A DNA stretch of 64,000 bases, from the NCBI RefSeq assembly GCF_003171515.1, contig NC_089390.1, positions 6,386,001 through 6,450,000 of the forward strand. Reading direction: 5' to 3'. The notes under the pieces are model-generated. The model saw nothing but the letters and a program-made list of their open reading frames with translations, ran no database searches and was not told the DNA's origin. The position numbers and the translations under genes are program-made. Origin of the DNA: Pyrenophora tritici-repentis. Lineage: Eukaryota; Ascomycota; Dothideomycetes; Pleosporales; Pleosporaceae. Shown piece by piece: positions 30,256 to 42,528 of this stretch; position 1 is the first letter of the stretch; every line of letters starts with the position of its first letter.

Positions 30256-33200
30256 GGCTAAGGGATTGTAGTAGAATCGCTCTTGGGTGACTTACCGGGC
30301 AAGCATAGCTTGTCCGACATTATTTGGTTTGTAGACGCATGACCCTGATGACTCATCAAAGATGGCATAGTTATCCGACGCTGGAGGTTGTTGCTACCCC
30401 GCCATGACAGATAGTACATGAAATTTAGACTCGTGTTCTCGCTTCAAGGCCTTGCACCTTGCAGCTAGATTGACACTCGCGTTACTGTATCAGCTCGCCT
30501 TTCAGTAGGGCTGAAGGTAAGGGTTGGTAGGAGTTTCGAGCCATGCGCTGGGTTTGCATGTTTAATAACATGGAAGTCGGGCAACCCCAGAAACCACGGG
30601 TGATAGGAGCAAGGCCGCAAACGAAACTTTGTCTCAACTATCCCACACCGGCCTTGTCGTGTTTCGCAACAAATTTCATGCCCAGATTTCTCATCAGATT
30701 CTGTTCAGCTCGTGGTCGGCATTCGCGAGACGCCAAGAGCTATTAGCTCGACAAGACGTGTCGTTGGACATCGGCTTGACCGAGTACATACACGCGGCTT
30801 GGCTTCAAGGTCAGCAATGACGCTATCCCTCGTATAATGGCTGTATTGTCATGTAGTCTTCAGGAGACGTGTGTAGACCAAGGATTATCGTAGCAACAAG
30901 GCTGACCCACGGCTGCTAATGCCCGAACAGGACAGACTCGCCAGAAAATCAGGTCCAGCGGCTGTAAGCTGGCAGTTCTCCCACTGCGGAGAAGGCCAGA
31001 TCAAATGGAAAGCTTGGCACACAATGGCTACGTAATCACGACAAATGTCTGCAACCTAAAGTTAGTACGATTGTGAGGGGCATTTGTCCAGCCCTTGCGA
31101 AAGCGAAAGCGACTAAGACAGCTCGATGCTATCGCGCGGTGTCATGAGTTTGGCGAGCGACCAAGGCAATATGTACCTCTGTTCGCATGAGGGCAGGGTC
31201 AGCTCGGGTGGCGCAACGTTTCCTACAATGCGCATGATTCCCGTTGCAAGGATCATGTTGCCCCCCAAGGAGTAGGCTTTTGGGCTGCGACGAGTCAGAA
31301 CAGTCCAGCCGGGACGTTTGGGTGTGGAGACGACGAGCATGTTAGCCGGTCTGGCTGCCAGGTCCAAGCAGATCGCCACGGAGATTATTCTAACGGGCTC
31401 TATTGAATCATATGCGCACACAGCGTTTCTTAGGTGGGCTTCTGCGTGTGTGATATTGAATGGTCTTACATGCACTGGTGCCCGTCGCCGGCAGGCGGCC
31501 TTGCTATTGACAAAGGCTTTCTCCGAGGCGCAGGTACAACGCAGGTACAGGTCGGCCATGCGACGGCGACGAGCTTAGGCGAGATGGGATGGAGAGGCTC
31601 CGGCCAGTACTTGCTGGACCCAAAGACTCGTTTATCTGATGATTCGCAACAGGATCGCACACTTGGATCGATGAAATGAGACAATCTCGGGTGCGTGATT
31701 TTCAGGCCAAGAGAAGGATGTGCTAAGCAAACTACAAGACCGATCGTCTGCGTAGTCTCTGTCAAGTGGTTTCCGTCATGCGCTCCATGATGCAGCAACA
31801 AGTGTACTTATTTGCCGTGCAGCGTGGAAGAGTTTGGGCCGAGCCTTAGCAAAGTCAATGAATCCTATCGGACTCGGTCCGACGATGCGCCCATCGCCGC
31901 CGACGGGTCTTAACGGTGAAATGCAGCAGTAGTCAGTGGTCAACATGCCAGGGGCGTGGCGCGGTTTCCTCATGCTTTTTCTCGTGTAGAGTGAGATTGA
32001 CAGCCGTGTCGTAAGCGGCAGGCGCAGGACATGCGTCTCGCAGCGCGCCTGGACGAGGGCAGCGTGCTGGCAGTGATGGGTTTCGCACGACTGCAGCTCG
32101 TCGTGTGCAGAAAGTCTAGGCTGCGAGAGCCAACTCTGTGAGGTTTCATGATCAACGGCGGGCCTCGACGTGATTCGCTAGTGATTTCTACACGTACGTC
32201 GTCGACGTGCTGAATACGGAGAGAATTTGGGGGTAGAGTTGGCCAGTGGCAGCAATGTTTGCAAGCCAATAGAGTTTTTGCAGCGTCATCAAGGATCAGC
32301 ATCGAGGCAGCCCCTTATTTCTGAAGGTGACGGGCGTGGTGTTCAGGGAGTACAGGCTCACCCTGGCGTGTTCGCAGGTGCAGCTATCGCAGAGGTCCTA
32401 TTGGCAGTGCGGAAGAACGGGCCCAGCATTGCTGCAGTTGAGTATCCATGTGGAGTTCGCAGCTAGGTGGGACACTTTGGGAGGGGGGTAAGGGGGGGCG
32501 TCGACTGGGCCAAACAATAACTTACCTACATCGAGGCACGACTCACGACTCAGTGAAGGAGGCTCCCGGAACGACGACGGGCTTCCGCAGCCTCTAGCTC
32601 GTGCCACATGCGCCGCTGGCCCTCCCCCCCCCCATGTTTGGCCGTGAGGGTGTCGCTTGGGCCGCAGTGAAGGGTGACGTCTCAGGGTCCGGCAGCCATG
32701 GCTGCTCGTCGGCACCGTGAGGCGTGAACAGGGCGAAGTGTGTAATCCAGCTACGAATTGCGTCTTACCTACGTAGTTGCAGTGAGCAGCATCATGTACG
32801 TGCAACATTGGTCCAGGGCAGAGGAGGGTACAGTGCAGGGAGAGGCCTTGTGGGAAGACCGGGGCGGGGTCGGCGTGGAGCTGGACGCAAGAGGCAGTGT
32901 GGGCATCAGTCGACGAACTCGAGCGCAAGTGCAAGCGTGCAAGTGTCTGCGACCTCTCGCGCCCTCTCGCGCGCTCCTTGCCAGGCCGCAGAAAGTCGAC
33001 GCCCGCCTAGGCTGGCTTGGTCACTGGCGCTCGGGGAAGATGGAAACCCCTGTCACTGACGCCACTTATGCAAGTGCGTAGCCGGCCATCACGGGCCTGG
33101 TGCAGGGATGCTGAGAAGAAGCGTTAGCTAGAGGAAACGCAAAACCCTTTCTGTATACCTACCCGTTGTCTGCCCGTTCCAGCCCGCGGCTCCTTCACAA

Positions 33201-33529
33201 TTCCCCAGTCGATAACCAGCTACTCGACACTGCACGGTCGCGTTTGTCCTTCATTTGTTTTGCCCACCCCCCACCACCCGGACTACACTGCACTACTACA
33301 TACACCTGCCCACTGCCCTCAGCCACCTCGACACTTTCGCTCGCCCGCCAGCTCCTCTACCTGACCTGCTTTCATCTTCTACAACGCTTGGACCCAGCCC
33401 GCATTCGACTTTGACGCCCGTATCAACCGCTAAGCCTTCGACCACCTCGCGCGGGAGTCGATTGGCTCATCGAGACGTGTCCATCATCTCGTCGACCCGC
33501 GACGCCATCCCCCCACAGCAGCCACCATC
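30256..33529. other. Gene-free block, 3.3 kb
   Basis: No gene, RNA or transposon recognised. Open frames of up to 178 codons (for example 32398-32934 minus and 31113-31559 minus) are biased in composition and overlap others on the opposite strand. The last 350 bp are C/T-rich and are the probable promoter and leader of the next gene. Confidence 0.5.
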
Positions 33530-34944
33530 ATGACCCCCTCAAATCATTCTCGCAGCTCGTCGGATGAGTCGACCAGCTCGTCCATGGCCTACATCCTCGA
33601 GCACGTGCTGCAGTATCCCGGCAGCTACGACATCCCGCTCAAGACCATGTACGAGCTCAACCGTGTCGACCGCGCCCAGCCCTTCCCCAAAGGCCTCAGC
33701 AAGTCGCCTAGCGGCTCGCCCATTACCGGATCATTCGCATGGAGCAGCACCGAAGCCGCCACCATGAGCTTCACATCGTCTCTCATGAACCAATTAAAGG
33801 CGCTGCCCACGCGAACTAGCGCGCTCCCACCCGCCTTCATCGTCAACTTTGTCACCCGCACCTTCATGCCCGAGCCCGCCGACGTCGACTGGAGCCAAGC
33901 CCTCACCGCACTAGACTATCTCAAGGATCTGGAGACGCGGAGGCGTCGGGAGATGGCTACAGCATTTGAGGCGCTCGACGTGCACAGGGACACCTGGGAT
34001 GCTGACATGGCCTGTGTGGCGGAAAAGGCACCCGGCATCGCTCTTTGGATCAACAACCTTGAGGGCAAGAACCGAAAAGCTGAATCGTATTACGCGCAGA
34101 TTTGGGTGGGGCTTCGCCGTTGGGTAAGCTCTCTCTTCTCCACTATTAACGGTCGACATGGACTAACAGCACTCGACAGATCATGATCAACCACCTCTCA
34201 GACGACGAGTTCAACAAGCTCAACTGCATCAGCTACCTCAACACTCTGTTTCCCCCCGTCCATGGCCAAACTCAGCTTCCCTCGCAGTACTTGAACCATG
34301 AAGCTCTGAAGGAAGAACGTCAGATCTTCTTTGACATGATCAGCCAAGTGCAGAAGAAGGGGCCAGATGTCCTACTACCCTTGATCAACCGGGACAAGCG
34401 CCCAGAGGATCGGACCGGATGGCCATCTGTCCAGCGTATCGTCGACAAGTATCTCCGCGTTGCACAGAACATGATTCAAGACTGCATGTCGACCCACGGA
34501 CCGGAGTCATTCGACCGCTACATGAACGGCCTAGGAAAAGACAAGAAGCACGACTCTGGTGTCAGTTTTGGCTCCGAACGTAGGCCCAGCCTAGTCGCCA
34601 GTGTCCATGAGAAGCAAGCACCTGAGCCCATGCAGCACTACGCACCATCGACCAAGGGCCTCAGCAAGCTGGAGAGGATCACCCGCGAGTTCAAGCGCAT
34701 GCGGGTCAAGCCCCGACCAGAAGTTGAAGAGATTACGCAATTCAACCCTCACCCAAGCGAGCCGGCGGGAAAGAAATCGCTTAAGAAGGCCCGATCATTA
34801 GCCAGTATCAAGTTTGGCAACGGCAGCTCAGCATCCCTCGCCAGCCGGAAGGCCAGCGACGCGGCCTTTGACGCCGACCAGATGAAGAAGCATCGCCTGA
34901 TGTACGAGTCTTCACACAGCCGCAACACCAGCGCCCAAACATGA
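33530..34944 (+). CDS. Conserved fungal protein of unknown function
   Basis: Two exons, 33530-34123 and 34180-34944 (intron 34124-34179, phase 0), 452 residues. I do not recognise a named domain. The N-terminus is Ser-rich (SNHSRSSSDESTSSS). The next 310 residues look like a folded helical domain: YILEHVLQYPGSYDIPLKTM, ALTALDYLKDLETRRRREMA, YYAQIWVGLRRW and NKLNCISYLNTLFPP. After about residue 320 it becomes basic and Ser-rich (LSKLERITREFKRMRVKPR, KKSLKKARSLASIKFG), typical of a regulated tail. No signal peptide or membrane helix. The leader before the ATG is long and C/T-rich. Confidence 0.85.
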
Positions 34945-36073
34945 GTAGCCCATGAGCTCTCGATGACTGTTCCACCACATCCCGACAAGTTGCGCCTTTT
35001 ACCCACGTCCACCAAGCATATCACATGCATGGTGCATCTCCGATGCTGACCCGGAAGGAAAGTCCAGAAGCGGGTTTCGGGCCGATGCGGCACGTGATAC
35101 GCAATCGACGAGGACCAGGCATGCAGCGAAACCTTGCACGCCTAACATTGTCTCTGATTCATTGAAATACCCATCTTTTTTTTTCTCTTCCAGGCTACGA
35201 GGACAGGCCGACTTTCTAGCCGCCGCTGTCATTGTATAGCTTCTCCACTTTAGCGGGCGTTATTCGAAGTAATTACCTTCTAGGTCAAAATTCTCCATTT
35301 TTTCACGCTGTTTATGTGGTTCATGACAAGCAAAGCATGGTGTTCAGGAACAGGAGCATGGGCCATGGCGTAGTATACGACTATTTTGGGAGGCATATTC
35401 CTTTTCTTTTTCTTTTTCTTTGTTTTCGTATTCTGTACATATTCGTGGGCACGGGCAGCCTGGCTTGGTTCGGGATACGCTTCTACGTCGGAAGTTTTGG
35501 CCGTTCTTCGACGAGTAATGGATAATCAAAATCAATATCACAATCACACATGCGTTTCAGTATCTTGCAGAGTTGCGTAGACTGGTATTGGCGGCGTCGC
35601 CACAGTGGTGATCACCCGCAAAGCGGGTGGCAAGCAGTACCGAGTGCTTTGACATCCAATCGAGGGTGCATTTTGCGCAAACGACAGCTCTCTTCACATC
35701 GATGTTGCAGTGCTTTATCGATGCGAAAGTTTGTTTTCTTTGAGAGTCGAGTGAGAATGAATCAGCAACCCTGGCAGACGCAAACTTTGTTTTTAATCAC
35801 TTTGTCAACCGAACGCGCTCCTGTTACCACATGCATCTGCACCACGACACGAGGGTAAGTCGACCCCCGCTACACCTTGCCGTTTGGGGCGTCACCGTCT
35901 GCTGCCCGTTGCAACGTCAATGGACAATGAATCAGTCACCAGCCTGCACGTAGGCGAGCACGTAGGCGAGCACGCGCAAACTGCAGCTCTCTGTCGGATC
36001 ACACCTGCAGCGACGCCCGAGACTAACCTCGAAGCAATACCTGCTGCATCTTCACCAAGCGTGCGAGTGCAAG
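34945..36073. other. Intergenic, 1.1 kb
   Basis: 3' flank of the preceding gene and promoter of the BRCT gene. It contains a CTTTTT-type run at about 35399-35425 and a short tandem repeat (GTAGGCGAGCAC twice, about 35949-35972). No gene seen. Confidence 0.55.
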
Positions 36074-37223
36074 ATGGATTGTAGCAAACCGAACCCCAAG
36101 GAAGCTCCACGCGATGCGCGCGTTACTGGAAGCCGATCACCCACACCACCCCCGTCCGAAGTACCCCCATCTTCGACATGTGAGCCCAAGTTCGCCAACC
36201 CCCGTCAGACGGCCCCATCTGCCGCGGCACCGCCCAGACGTACCTTCTTCGACCCTTGGAACAGCTCTGGTACAGGCCATCAACGCGCGGAAAATCGCCT
36301 TTCTGGCTCTACCGAGTGGCGCACCTCGCGCAATCTCAAGCTTGTAGAGCAATTCAGGGCCGGTATAGACGGGGGTAAGAGGGTGGCCGACACCGTGGGC
36401 GCAGGGAGTGACGACTCTGCCAAGCATGGCCGCAACGTCAATGGTACTTGGGCGAAGGATGCAAAGAGCCTCAGGACAGGGGGCCAACAGAGCCTTGCAG
36501 AAGCATGGGCTTCCAACAACAAGGCGAGCTGGAACCTGCCACAGGATAGTCACGTCGAGACTACTGAAATGCAACATGAGCAACCATTATCAAACGACGA
36601 CCATACTGACGAGCAAGGTATATCTGCAACCTCACTGCACAGACGCAACAACAATAATAACAGTGCACAGCAGGATCTCAAGTTAGTATCTCAGTAGCCG
36701 CATCAGGAATCGTGGAGAAGCAGATATTTACAGGCCTCTGCTTCTATATCAACGGCTCGACGGCGCCCCTAGTCTCGGATCACAAACTCAAGCAACTGTT
36801 AGCAGCACACGGTGCCAGACACTCTATCGCTTTGGGACGACGAACCGTGACGCATGTCATACTCGGGACGGTAACCGGAAACGGCGGTGCAGATGGTGGT
36901 TTGGCTGCCACTAAAATGCAAAAGGAGATTGCTAGGTCAGGTGGCAAGGCTGTCAAGTTCATCAACGCAGAATGGTAAGTTTTGCGTGCCTTTAGTGTTT
37001 CGTATTGGTAACTACTTGGACTTGCAGCCAGCCCATGTCGGAATCTATGCACAACACCGGCCGTGACGTTGTTACTGACATATGCAGGGTCCTGGACAGT
37101 ATCAAGGCAGGACGACGCCTCACTGAATCGCGGTACTCGCCACTGAGGCTCACACCGAAAGGCCAAAACAGCATTGCAGGCATGATGCGCGGTGGTGTTC
37201 CTTCTAACAAAGAGCAAGGATAA
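36074..37223 (+). CDS. BRCT-domain protein
   Basis: Probable exons 36074-36685, 36724-36974 and 37088-37223, 332 residues. The first 200 residues are disordered (Pro, Ser and Asn rich). The C-terminal third is one BRCT domain, about 205-310: IFTGLCFYINGSTAPLVSD, KLKQLLAAHGA, RTVTHVILG and the closing FINAEWVLDSIKAGRR with the conserved Trp. BRCT domains bind phosphopeptides or partners in the DNA-damage response and replication. The neighbours do not add to this. The first intron would be 38 nt (donor GTATCT), short but keeping the frame, so this join is the least sure. The second is 113 nt. The ATG at 36074 is the first in frame near the leader. Confidence 0.78.
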
Positions 37224-39310
37224 AGCAAGGTTCCATTCGCAATACCTTCTAACATCCTACGACATCACCACCAGCTGAAACCCCACGCCACCGACGTCGG
37301 CGGGGACAGCAACACGCCTAAGACGAAAGCGAAGAAGATGAGCTGTTCCTGAAGTTTTAAAAAACGTACGTTGTCCAAATCCCCAGCCCTTGGCAGAATA
37401 TCGACCGAGATGTGCAGCATCACGAAACTAGGTCTATCCCTCTACTGCAGATGAAACCATGGTTCAGCGGGCTCAGCGCGCGGGGAAGGGATCAGGAATA
37501 AAGGGTTCATAGTTTGCGACGGGCCCCCAAACCTGATCAGCGAGCTCACGTCTGGACCCTGATGCGACTACGCAAACTTTAAATGGCGCGACTGCGGATA
37601 CTAATCAATCCGCCTCCCTCACGCCATAACCTATCTCCATCTCCCGTGTTGCTTAGTAGATGATGTAGTATCAACCATTGTTTAAGTACCAAGCCATAAA
37701 TGTTTGCATCCTTTTCCCTCTCTGTCTCGTAGTGTGTTCCTGGATTGTCCCAGCAATAACCAACAAAACAGCCGATAAATCCCCCGCAGAGAGCAACGTC
37801 GACGGTGCTAGCATGCCATGTTTCTTCTAGCGTTTGCGCTTGTGTGAGGAACTTGCAGAAAGTATGGGACGCCATGACCAGCATTTCTCTTACACGCAAG
37901 CTGAGGGAGAAGCGGAACCAGGTAAACAAGACAGACTACTTGGATTAAATCCCCAGCCTAACAGCGTAAAAATGCGCCCATCGGCCAAAAAGGGCATCTG
38001 TTTCCCTTGCCTGTTGTGCCTCAAGTTTGGTTCGCACGAGGCCGAGGCGCCCACGTGAGCGTGTGTGGAGGAGGTACAGTAGGGCATATGTACATGCCAG
38101 GCACCACCTACAGTACCTACCTAAATAGGTAGTAGGAAAGTGAAAGATGGGAACCGCTAAAGTTCCACACGTGCTAGCTTGTTTTCCGTGCGCGGGGACT
38201 TCCGCATTCCATGGTCTTTGCACAAATGGCGCAATCCGTTCTCAAGGGATCCCTTTTTGAACTTTGTGATGCTGCTTACATGACCTTGGTAATCACTTCC
38301 CCCGCGGCTACACCTCGGCATGGCCGCGGCAAGTTGGCTGCCTGCCTGAATGTCATGCCGATGCAACAACTGGTAGGATGAAGGAATATCAACCTTGCTA
38401 GCTAGGGTCAAGCAAGGTAGGTGGCGTCACTCACATCCACACACGCACAAAGTCTTCCAAACTCTATCAACAGTTCTAGATCCGGCTCCGGTTCTGACCT
38501 TGGGTCCGTCCCTCTGTATTTCCAGCCACGAGATTCTGTGCGTGTGCCTGTGTGCCTGTGTAATGCAAAGTAATACCAATGCCAATGGCAAAACCATAAC
38601 AGAACTGCGGCTTCTGTCTCCGTTGGCGGGCGGGATGTACATCAGCCGCGACGGCGACTCGCGTTGCCCCCACCCGCATGTGGGAATTTACATATTAAAA
38701 GTTGAGTTTAGGAGTTTATATGTCAGTGGTGGTTTGATGGTTTTCGCTTTCGTTATTTTTGGTTCGCATCGTCGTTTTCGCCCTTCTCCGCAAAAGGGGA
38801 ACGTAACGGTTATCGGCTTTCTCCGGAAACGTGGGCTATCTCAAAGTTCGCGACAAAGGTATCACAGGATTTTTCGATGGGTGTTTTGAGATTTCAGTAT
38901 TTGATTTCCATTTGCTTGGCACTAATATGGCTTGGCGAGGCTGGAATGGTGGTTTGCAAAATTCCTATGGTTGAGGATCGTGTTTCTTCTCGGAGAAGAA
39001 ATGGCCATATGTGTGGAGATGGGCATCAGAGGTAAGGGCAAAGGCGGTCAACGCAAGTCAATCAGCTAATTAGTAGAGTAAATTGTTATTTTCTAAAACT
39101 CTTCATGGAAATTCATGTACGTTTCTGTGGAAAGAACAATAACCTCCCCTATGTAGCGACACAGTTTCAACCTTGTGATGTGTCCTCCATATAGAGCACC
39201 ATTCACATGCGAACACGCCCCAAACGCCATAAGTGACTGGTATCACTGTCCCCATAAACGCCATTGTGCGCTCCCGAAGCTTGATATGTACTCATTATTT
39301 GCGACCGCAT
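37224..39310. other. Intergenic between convergent genes, 2.1 kb
   Basis: 3' sides of the BRCT gene (+) and FEN1 (-). A 164-codon frame at 38395-38889 lacks domains and is read as chance. Nothing else recognised. Confidence 0.5.
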
Positions 39311-40646
39311 CTAACCAGCAGTCCTCGGTTTGGCCTTGGCCTGCTTCTTGGCCTTTGCATCTACCTTTTGCTTCTTCTTTTTCTCTTCGAGCTTCTCATC
39401 TGCCTTGCGCTTCAATGTTGCCTTTTGTTCAGCCGTCTTCTCAATCGGCTTGAAGAAGCCCTCCAGCCTGCTCTGTTGTGCCGTCTTCATGTTCTTTTGC
39501 AACTTGGCTGCTCCATTGCGCACCCTGTCTTCATTGAAGTGCTTCTCTTCGACAAGGAATTTGACCAGTCCTTCAACATCTGGGGCTTCCCACTTGAAGT
39601 CGCATTCTGGGTCATCGGCAGGGCGAACATCTGGTTCCAAGAAGAGGAGGCGCGCATCGGCAAAAGGCCAGTCATCAGGGATGGTGAGTTTCTTGGACGA
39701 TTGGGACTTGATGTGTTCGACAACTCCTTCCAGATCATTGTGCTCGCGGATAAGTTTTAGAGCGGTACTGGGGCCAATGCCCTTGATGGGATCAAGGTAA
39801 TCGCAACCGAGGAGAATGCAGAGATCGATGAACTGAATAGAGTTAGCATGGCATGGGTTCGTGAGTACTGATTTGTCGTACCTGCTTCCGCTCCATCTGC
39901 AAGCCTTCAAGCACCTTGTCCAAGTGTATTTCCAGGATGGGCTCTTTGCGCTGCTCACTGAAGGTCAGATGCCTTAGCAGAATTGGCGTATCAAAGGTCA
40001 AAGTGTCCATATCCTCTGATGCCGCAGCATAGACTTTTCCTCCCCTTGCCAGCGCGGCGCACTGCGCCTCAGCTTCAGTTGGCGCGACAATGTATGGGAT
40101 GCCCATGAGCTTAAGCAAGCGCTGGCACTCCTCGTTGTGCTCTCTCGTCACCCTGACTGTCCGCCGCGAGAACTTCTCAACATCTTCTGCTGTACCCGTC
40201 TCCTTTGCTTCCTCGGCCGCAGCGTGTGCTTCAGTCTTGCGCTGGAATCGCTTCGCAAGCTCACCAGATTTGAGCTTGGGCGGCGCGCCATCGAAGACGT
40301 ATAGGGGCTTGATTCCATTGTCGACCATGCGCATGGTGCGGTAGAAGAGACCCATGAGATGTGATGTCGTTTCACCCGTTTCGCTCATGAGTTGTTGGCC
40401 ATCGGATCGGACTGCAATGAGAAAGCTGTAGATGCTCATAGATCTACACTGTGTTAGGGCTAAGGAACGACGGCGGGTAAAACATGTGCATACGCATCCT
40501 ATGTATGTTAGTAATCGATACAACACGGCGAAACATATTGGACATACTATAGCAACTTTGCGACCGAATTGGTTCTTGATCTCTCCCTTCTTGACGGCCT
40601 CGGGCGTGTGCTCCTCAATGAGCTGATACAAGTGCTTGATACCCAT
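39311..40646 (-). CDS. FEN1: Flap endonuclease 1
   Basis: Four exons: 40646-40548, 40498-40494 (5 nt), 40443-39882 and 39832-39311; 395 residues. FEN1 removes 5' flaps during Okazaki-fragment maturation and long-patch base-excision repair in the nucleus. The N-terminus is [12 protein letters not shown]. Catalytic carboxylates are visible: Asp34 (VAIDASMSIY), Asp in YVFDGAPPK, the two Glu in [11 protein letters not shown], the two Asp in [10 protein letters not shown], and the Asp in [13 protein letters not shown], which also forms the helix-hairpin-helix. Near the C-terminus QSRLEGFF is the PCNA-binding PIP box, and a Lys-rich tail (KKKKQK) acts as the nuclear signal. The 5-nt exon 2 carries the codon of Asp34. 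The start codons of FEN1 and the next gene face apart across 458 bp. Confidence 0.95.
40494..40498 (-). other. FEN1: FEN1 microexon, 5 nt
   Basis: GATGC on the minus strand, between an AG acceptor (CATAG) and a GT donor (GTATGC). It supplies Asp34 and the first two bases of Ala35. Flanking introns are 49 and 50 nt. Confidence 0.88.
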
Positions 40647-41104
40647 CTTGGCTTTCTTTGTTGCGCTGCTTATGGGATGATTCTCGGGCTTGTTTAGGCG
40701 TCTGGAGCGTGGAGCGTAGAAGAAAGGCAATCGCGTGGAGGCTGGAGAAAGTGACGGCAGTGATCGTCACGACGCGTCGCGCGTAATCACGATCCTGCAT
40801 TTCTTGGCACCTCTACCCCACACATTCCCTATGATCGCTTATTGAGGCTCTGCAGGCTGCAAGGGCCTTCCAGATGGGTGCCAGGCGTAGTTGGGATACC
40901 CCACATCTCATCATAGATGAGCACTTGTCGCATACTTTACGTGATCATGTTTGACTTATTGCCACCTCGGAGCCGCGGTTGTCACTAACTTATGGTGGGG
41001 GTTCCGAGGCCAACATCGTCCAATTACGGATATCTTCTCCTTCTCTCCGGATATAACAATCCCCAGTTTTCCAAGAACTTGTGCATCTATTCACCATATT
41101 CAAC
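40647..41104. promoter_or_regulatory. Divergent promoter region, FEN1 / glutaryl-CoA dehydrogenase
   Basis: 458 bp between two start codons that face apart. ACGCGT-like bases occur near 40770 (GACGCGTCGCG), which resembles the MluI cell-cycle box found before replication genes. This is a resemblance only. Confidence 0.5.
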
Positions 41105-42528
41105 ATGCTCCGATCAGTATCCAGACATGCCTCAAGGCAATCACACACTCCAGTTCGATTCGCGGCTATCGGAAAGCGATACTTGCATGCTCCTGTGTCC
41201 TTTGACTGGAAGGACCCGTTGAATGCAAGCAACTTATTCACAGAGGAAGAGTTGGCCATCTCGGAAACAGCCGAATCATATTGTCAGGAAAGGATGCTTC
41301 CAAGAGTCTTGGGCACGTAACACACTGTGACTGCTCTGTGCAGCCAGCTGACGTTTGCAGAGGCATATCGCAATGAGAACTTTGACAGAAAAATCATTGA
41401 AGAGATGGGCGAGCTAGGCCTTCTAGGCGCCACGATACAGGGCTATGAGTGTGCCGGCGTCAGCAGTGTCGCAGCTGGGTTGATCACCAGGGCCGTGGAG
41501 CGAGTCGATTCGGGTTATCGTTCTGGGTACTCTGTGCAAAGCTCGCTCGCCATGGGAGGCATTGAGGAGTTTGGATCCCAGGAGCTCAAGGAACGTCTTC
41601 TCCCGAAGATGGCCAAGGGCAAACTGTTAGGTTGCTTCGGTCTTACTGAGCCGAATCACGGATCAGACCCAGGCTCCATGGAGACAGTCGCAAAGCCGCA
41701 TCCCACAAGGAAGGGGTACTATTCGCTTTCTGGATCAAAGACATGGATCACCAATTCACCCATTGCTGATGTTCTCCTTGTATGGGCAAAGCTAGAGAGC
41801 ACAGGCAAGATCCGGGGCTTCATTGTTGAGCGTGACCAGTGCCCTCCGGGTACTCTTGAAACCCCACCAATCAAGCACAAGAACGGTCTTCGAGCGTCGA
41901 TCACGGGCATGATCCAGCTGGATGAATGTCCTGTTTCAGAGGCCAACATGTTTCCTGATGTTGAGGGTTTGAAGGGACCTTTCAGCTGTTTAAATTCGGC
42001 AAGATATGGCATTGCTTGGGGTACAATTGGCGCACTCGAAGACTGTATTGCAAGAACGCGCGAGTATGCGTTGGAGCGTAGACAGTTCAAGAACAACCCG
42101 ATTGCCAAGTATCAGCTTGTGCAGAAAAAGCTGGCAGACGCTACAACAGACGCTGCGTATGGTATTCTAGCAGCCCACCAAGTCGGACGGCTCAAGGATG
42201 AGGGCAAGGCTGCCCCAGAGATGATCTCCATGATCAAGAGGCAGAACTGTGATCGAGCCTTGATCAACGCCAGAACGTAGGTTGTGGCAAGCCGTTTGCT
42301 CAGGACGATACTGACTATGAATAGACTGCAGGAAGTGTTTGGCGGCAACGCGGTCTCGGATGAGTATGGCATCGGTAGACATGTCGCGAATCTGTTTGTG
42401 ACGCAGACGTACGAAGGCCAGAGCGACATCCACTGTGAGTCTGAGTACGTTATTATGACGGGCTCCACTAACACACTATAGCGTTGATCCTTGGCCGGGC
42501 AATCACAGGCCTACAGGCCTTCTGCTGA
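41105..42528 (+). CDS. Glutaryl-CoA dehydrogenase, mitochondrial
   Basis: Four exons: 41105-41312, 41361-42276, 42325-42434 and 42482-42528; 426 residues. A flavoenzyme of the acyl-CoA dehydrogenase family that oxidises and decarboxylates glutaryl-CoA to crotonyl-CoA in lysine and tryptophan breakdown. The N-terminus ([19 protein letters not shown]) is Arg/Ser-rich without acidic residues, fitting a mitochondrial presequence. Seen in order: [53 protein letters not shown] and [19 protein letters not shown], where the Glu of TYEG is the catalytic base. The ATG at 41105 is chosen over one at 41081 because the presequence starts there. Intron 1 uses a probable GC donor; see findings. Confidence 0.93.
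41313..41360 (+). other. Probable GC-AG intron
   Basis: 48 nt, donor GCACGT, branch-like GCTGAC eight bases before the GTTTGCAG acceptor. It gives [12 protein letters not shown], the family sequence. The in-frame GT alternative would be just 27 nt and add four odd residues. Confidence 0.65.

Noticed and set aside
31113..31559. 148-codon minus strand ORF
   Set aside because: No recognisable motif and overlaps open frames on the other strand.
38395..38889. 164-codon + strand ORF
   Set aside because: No domain, composition unlike a protein, and the antisense strand is also open.
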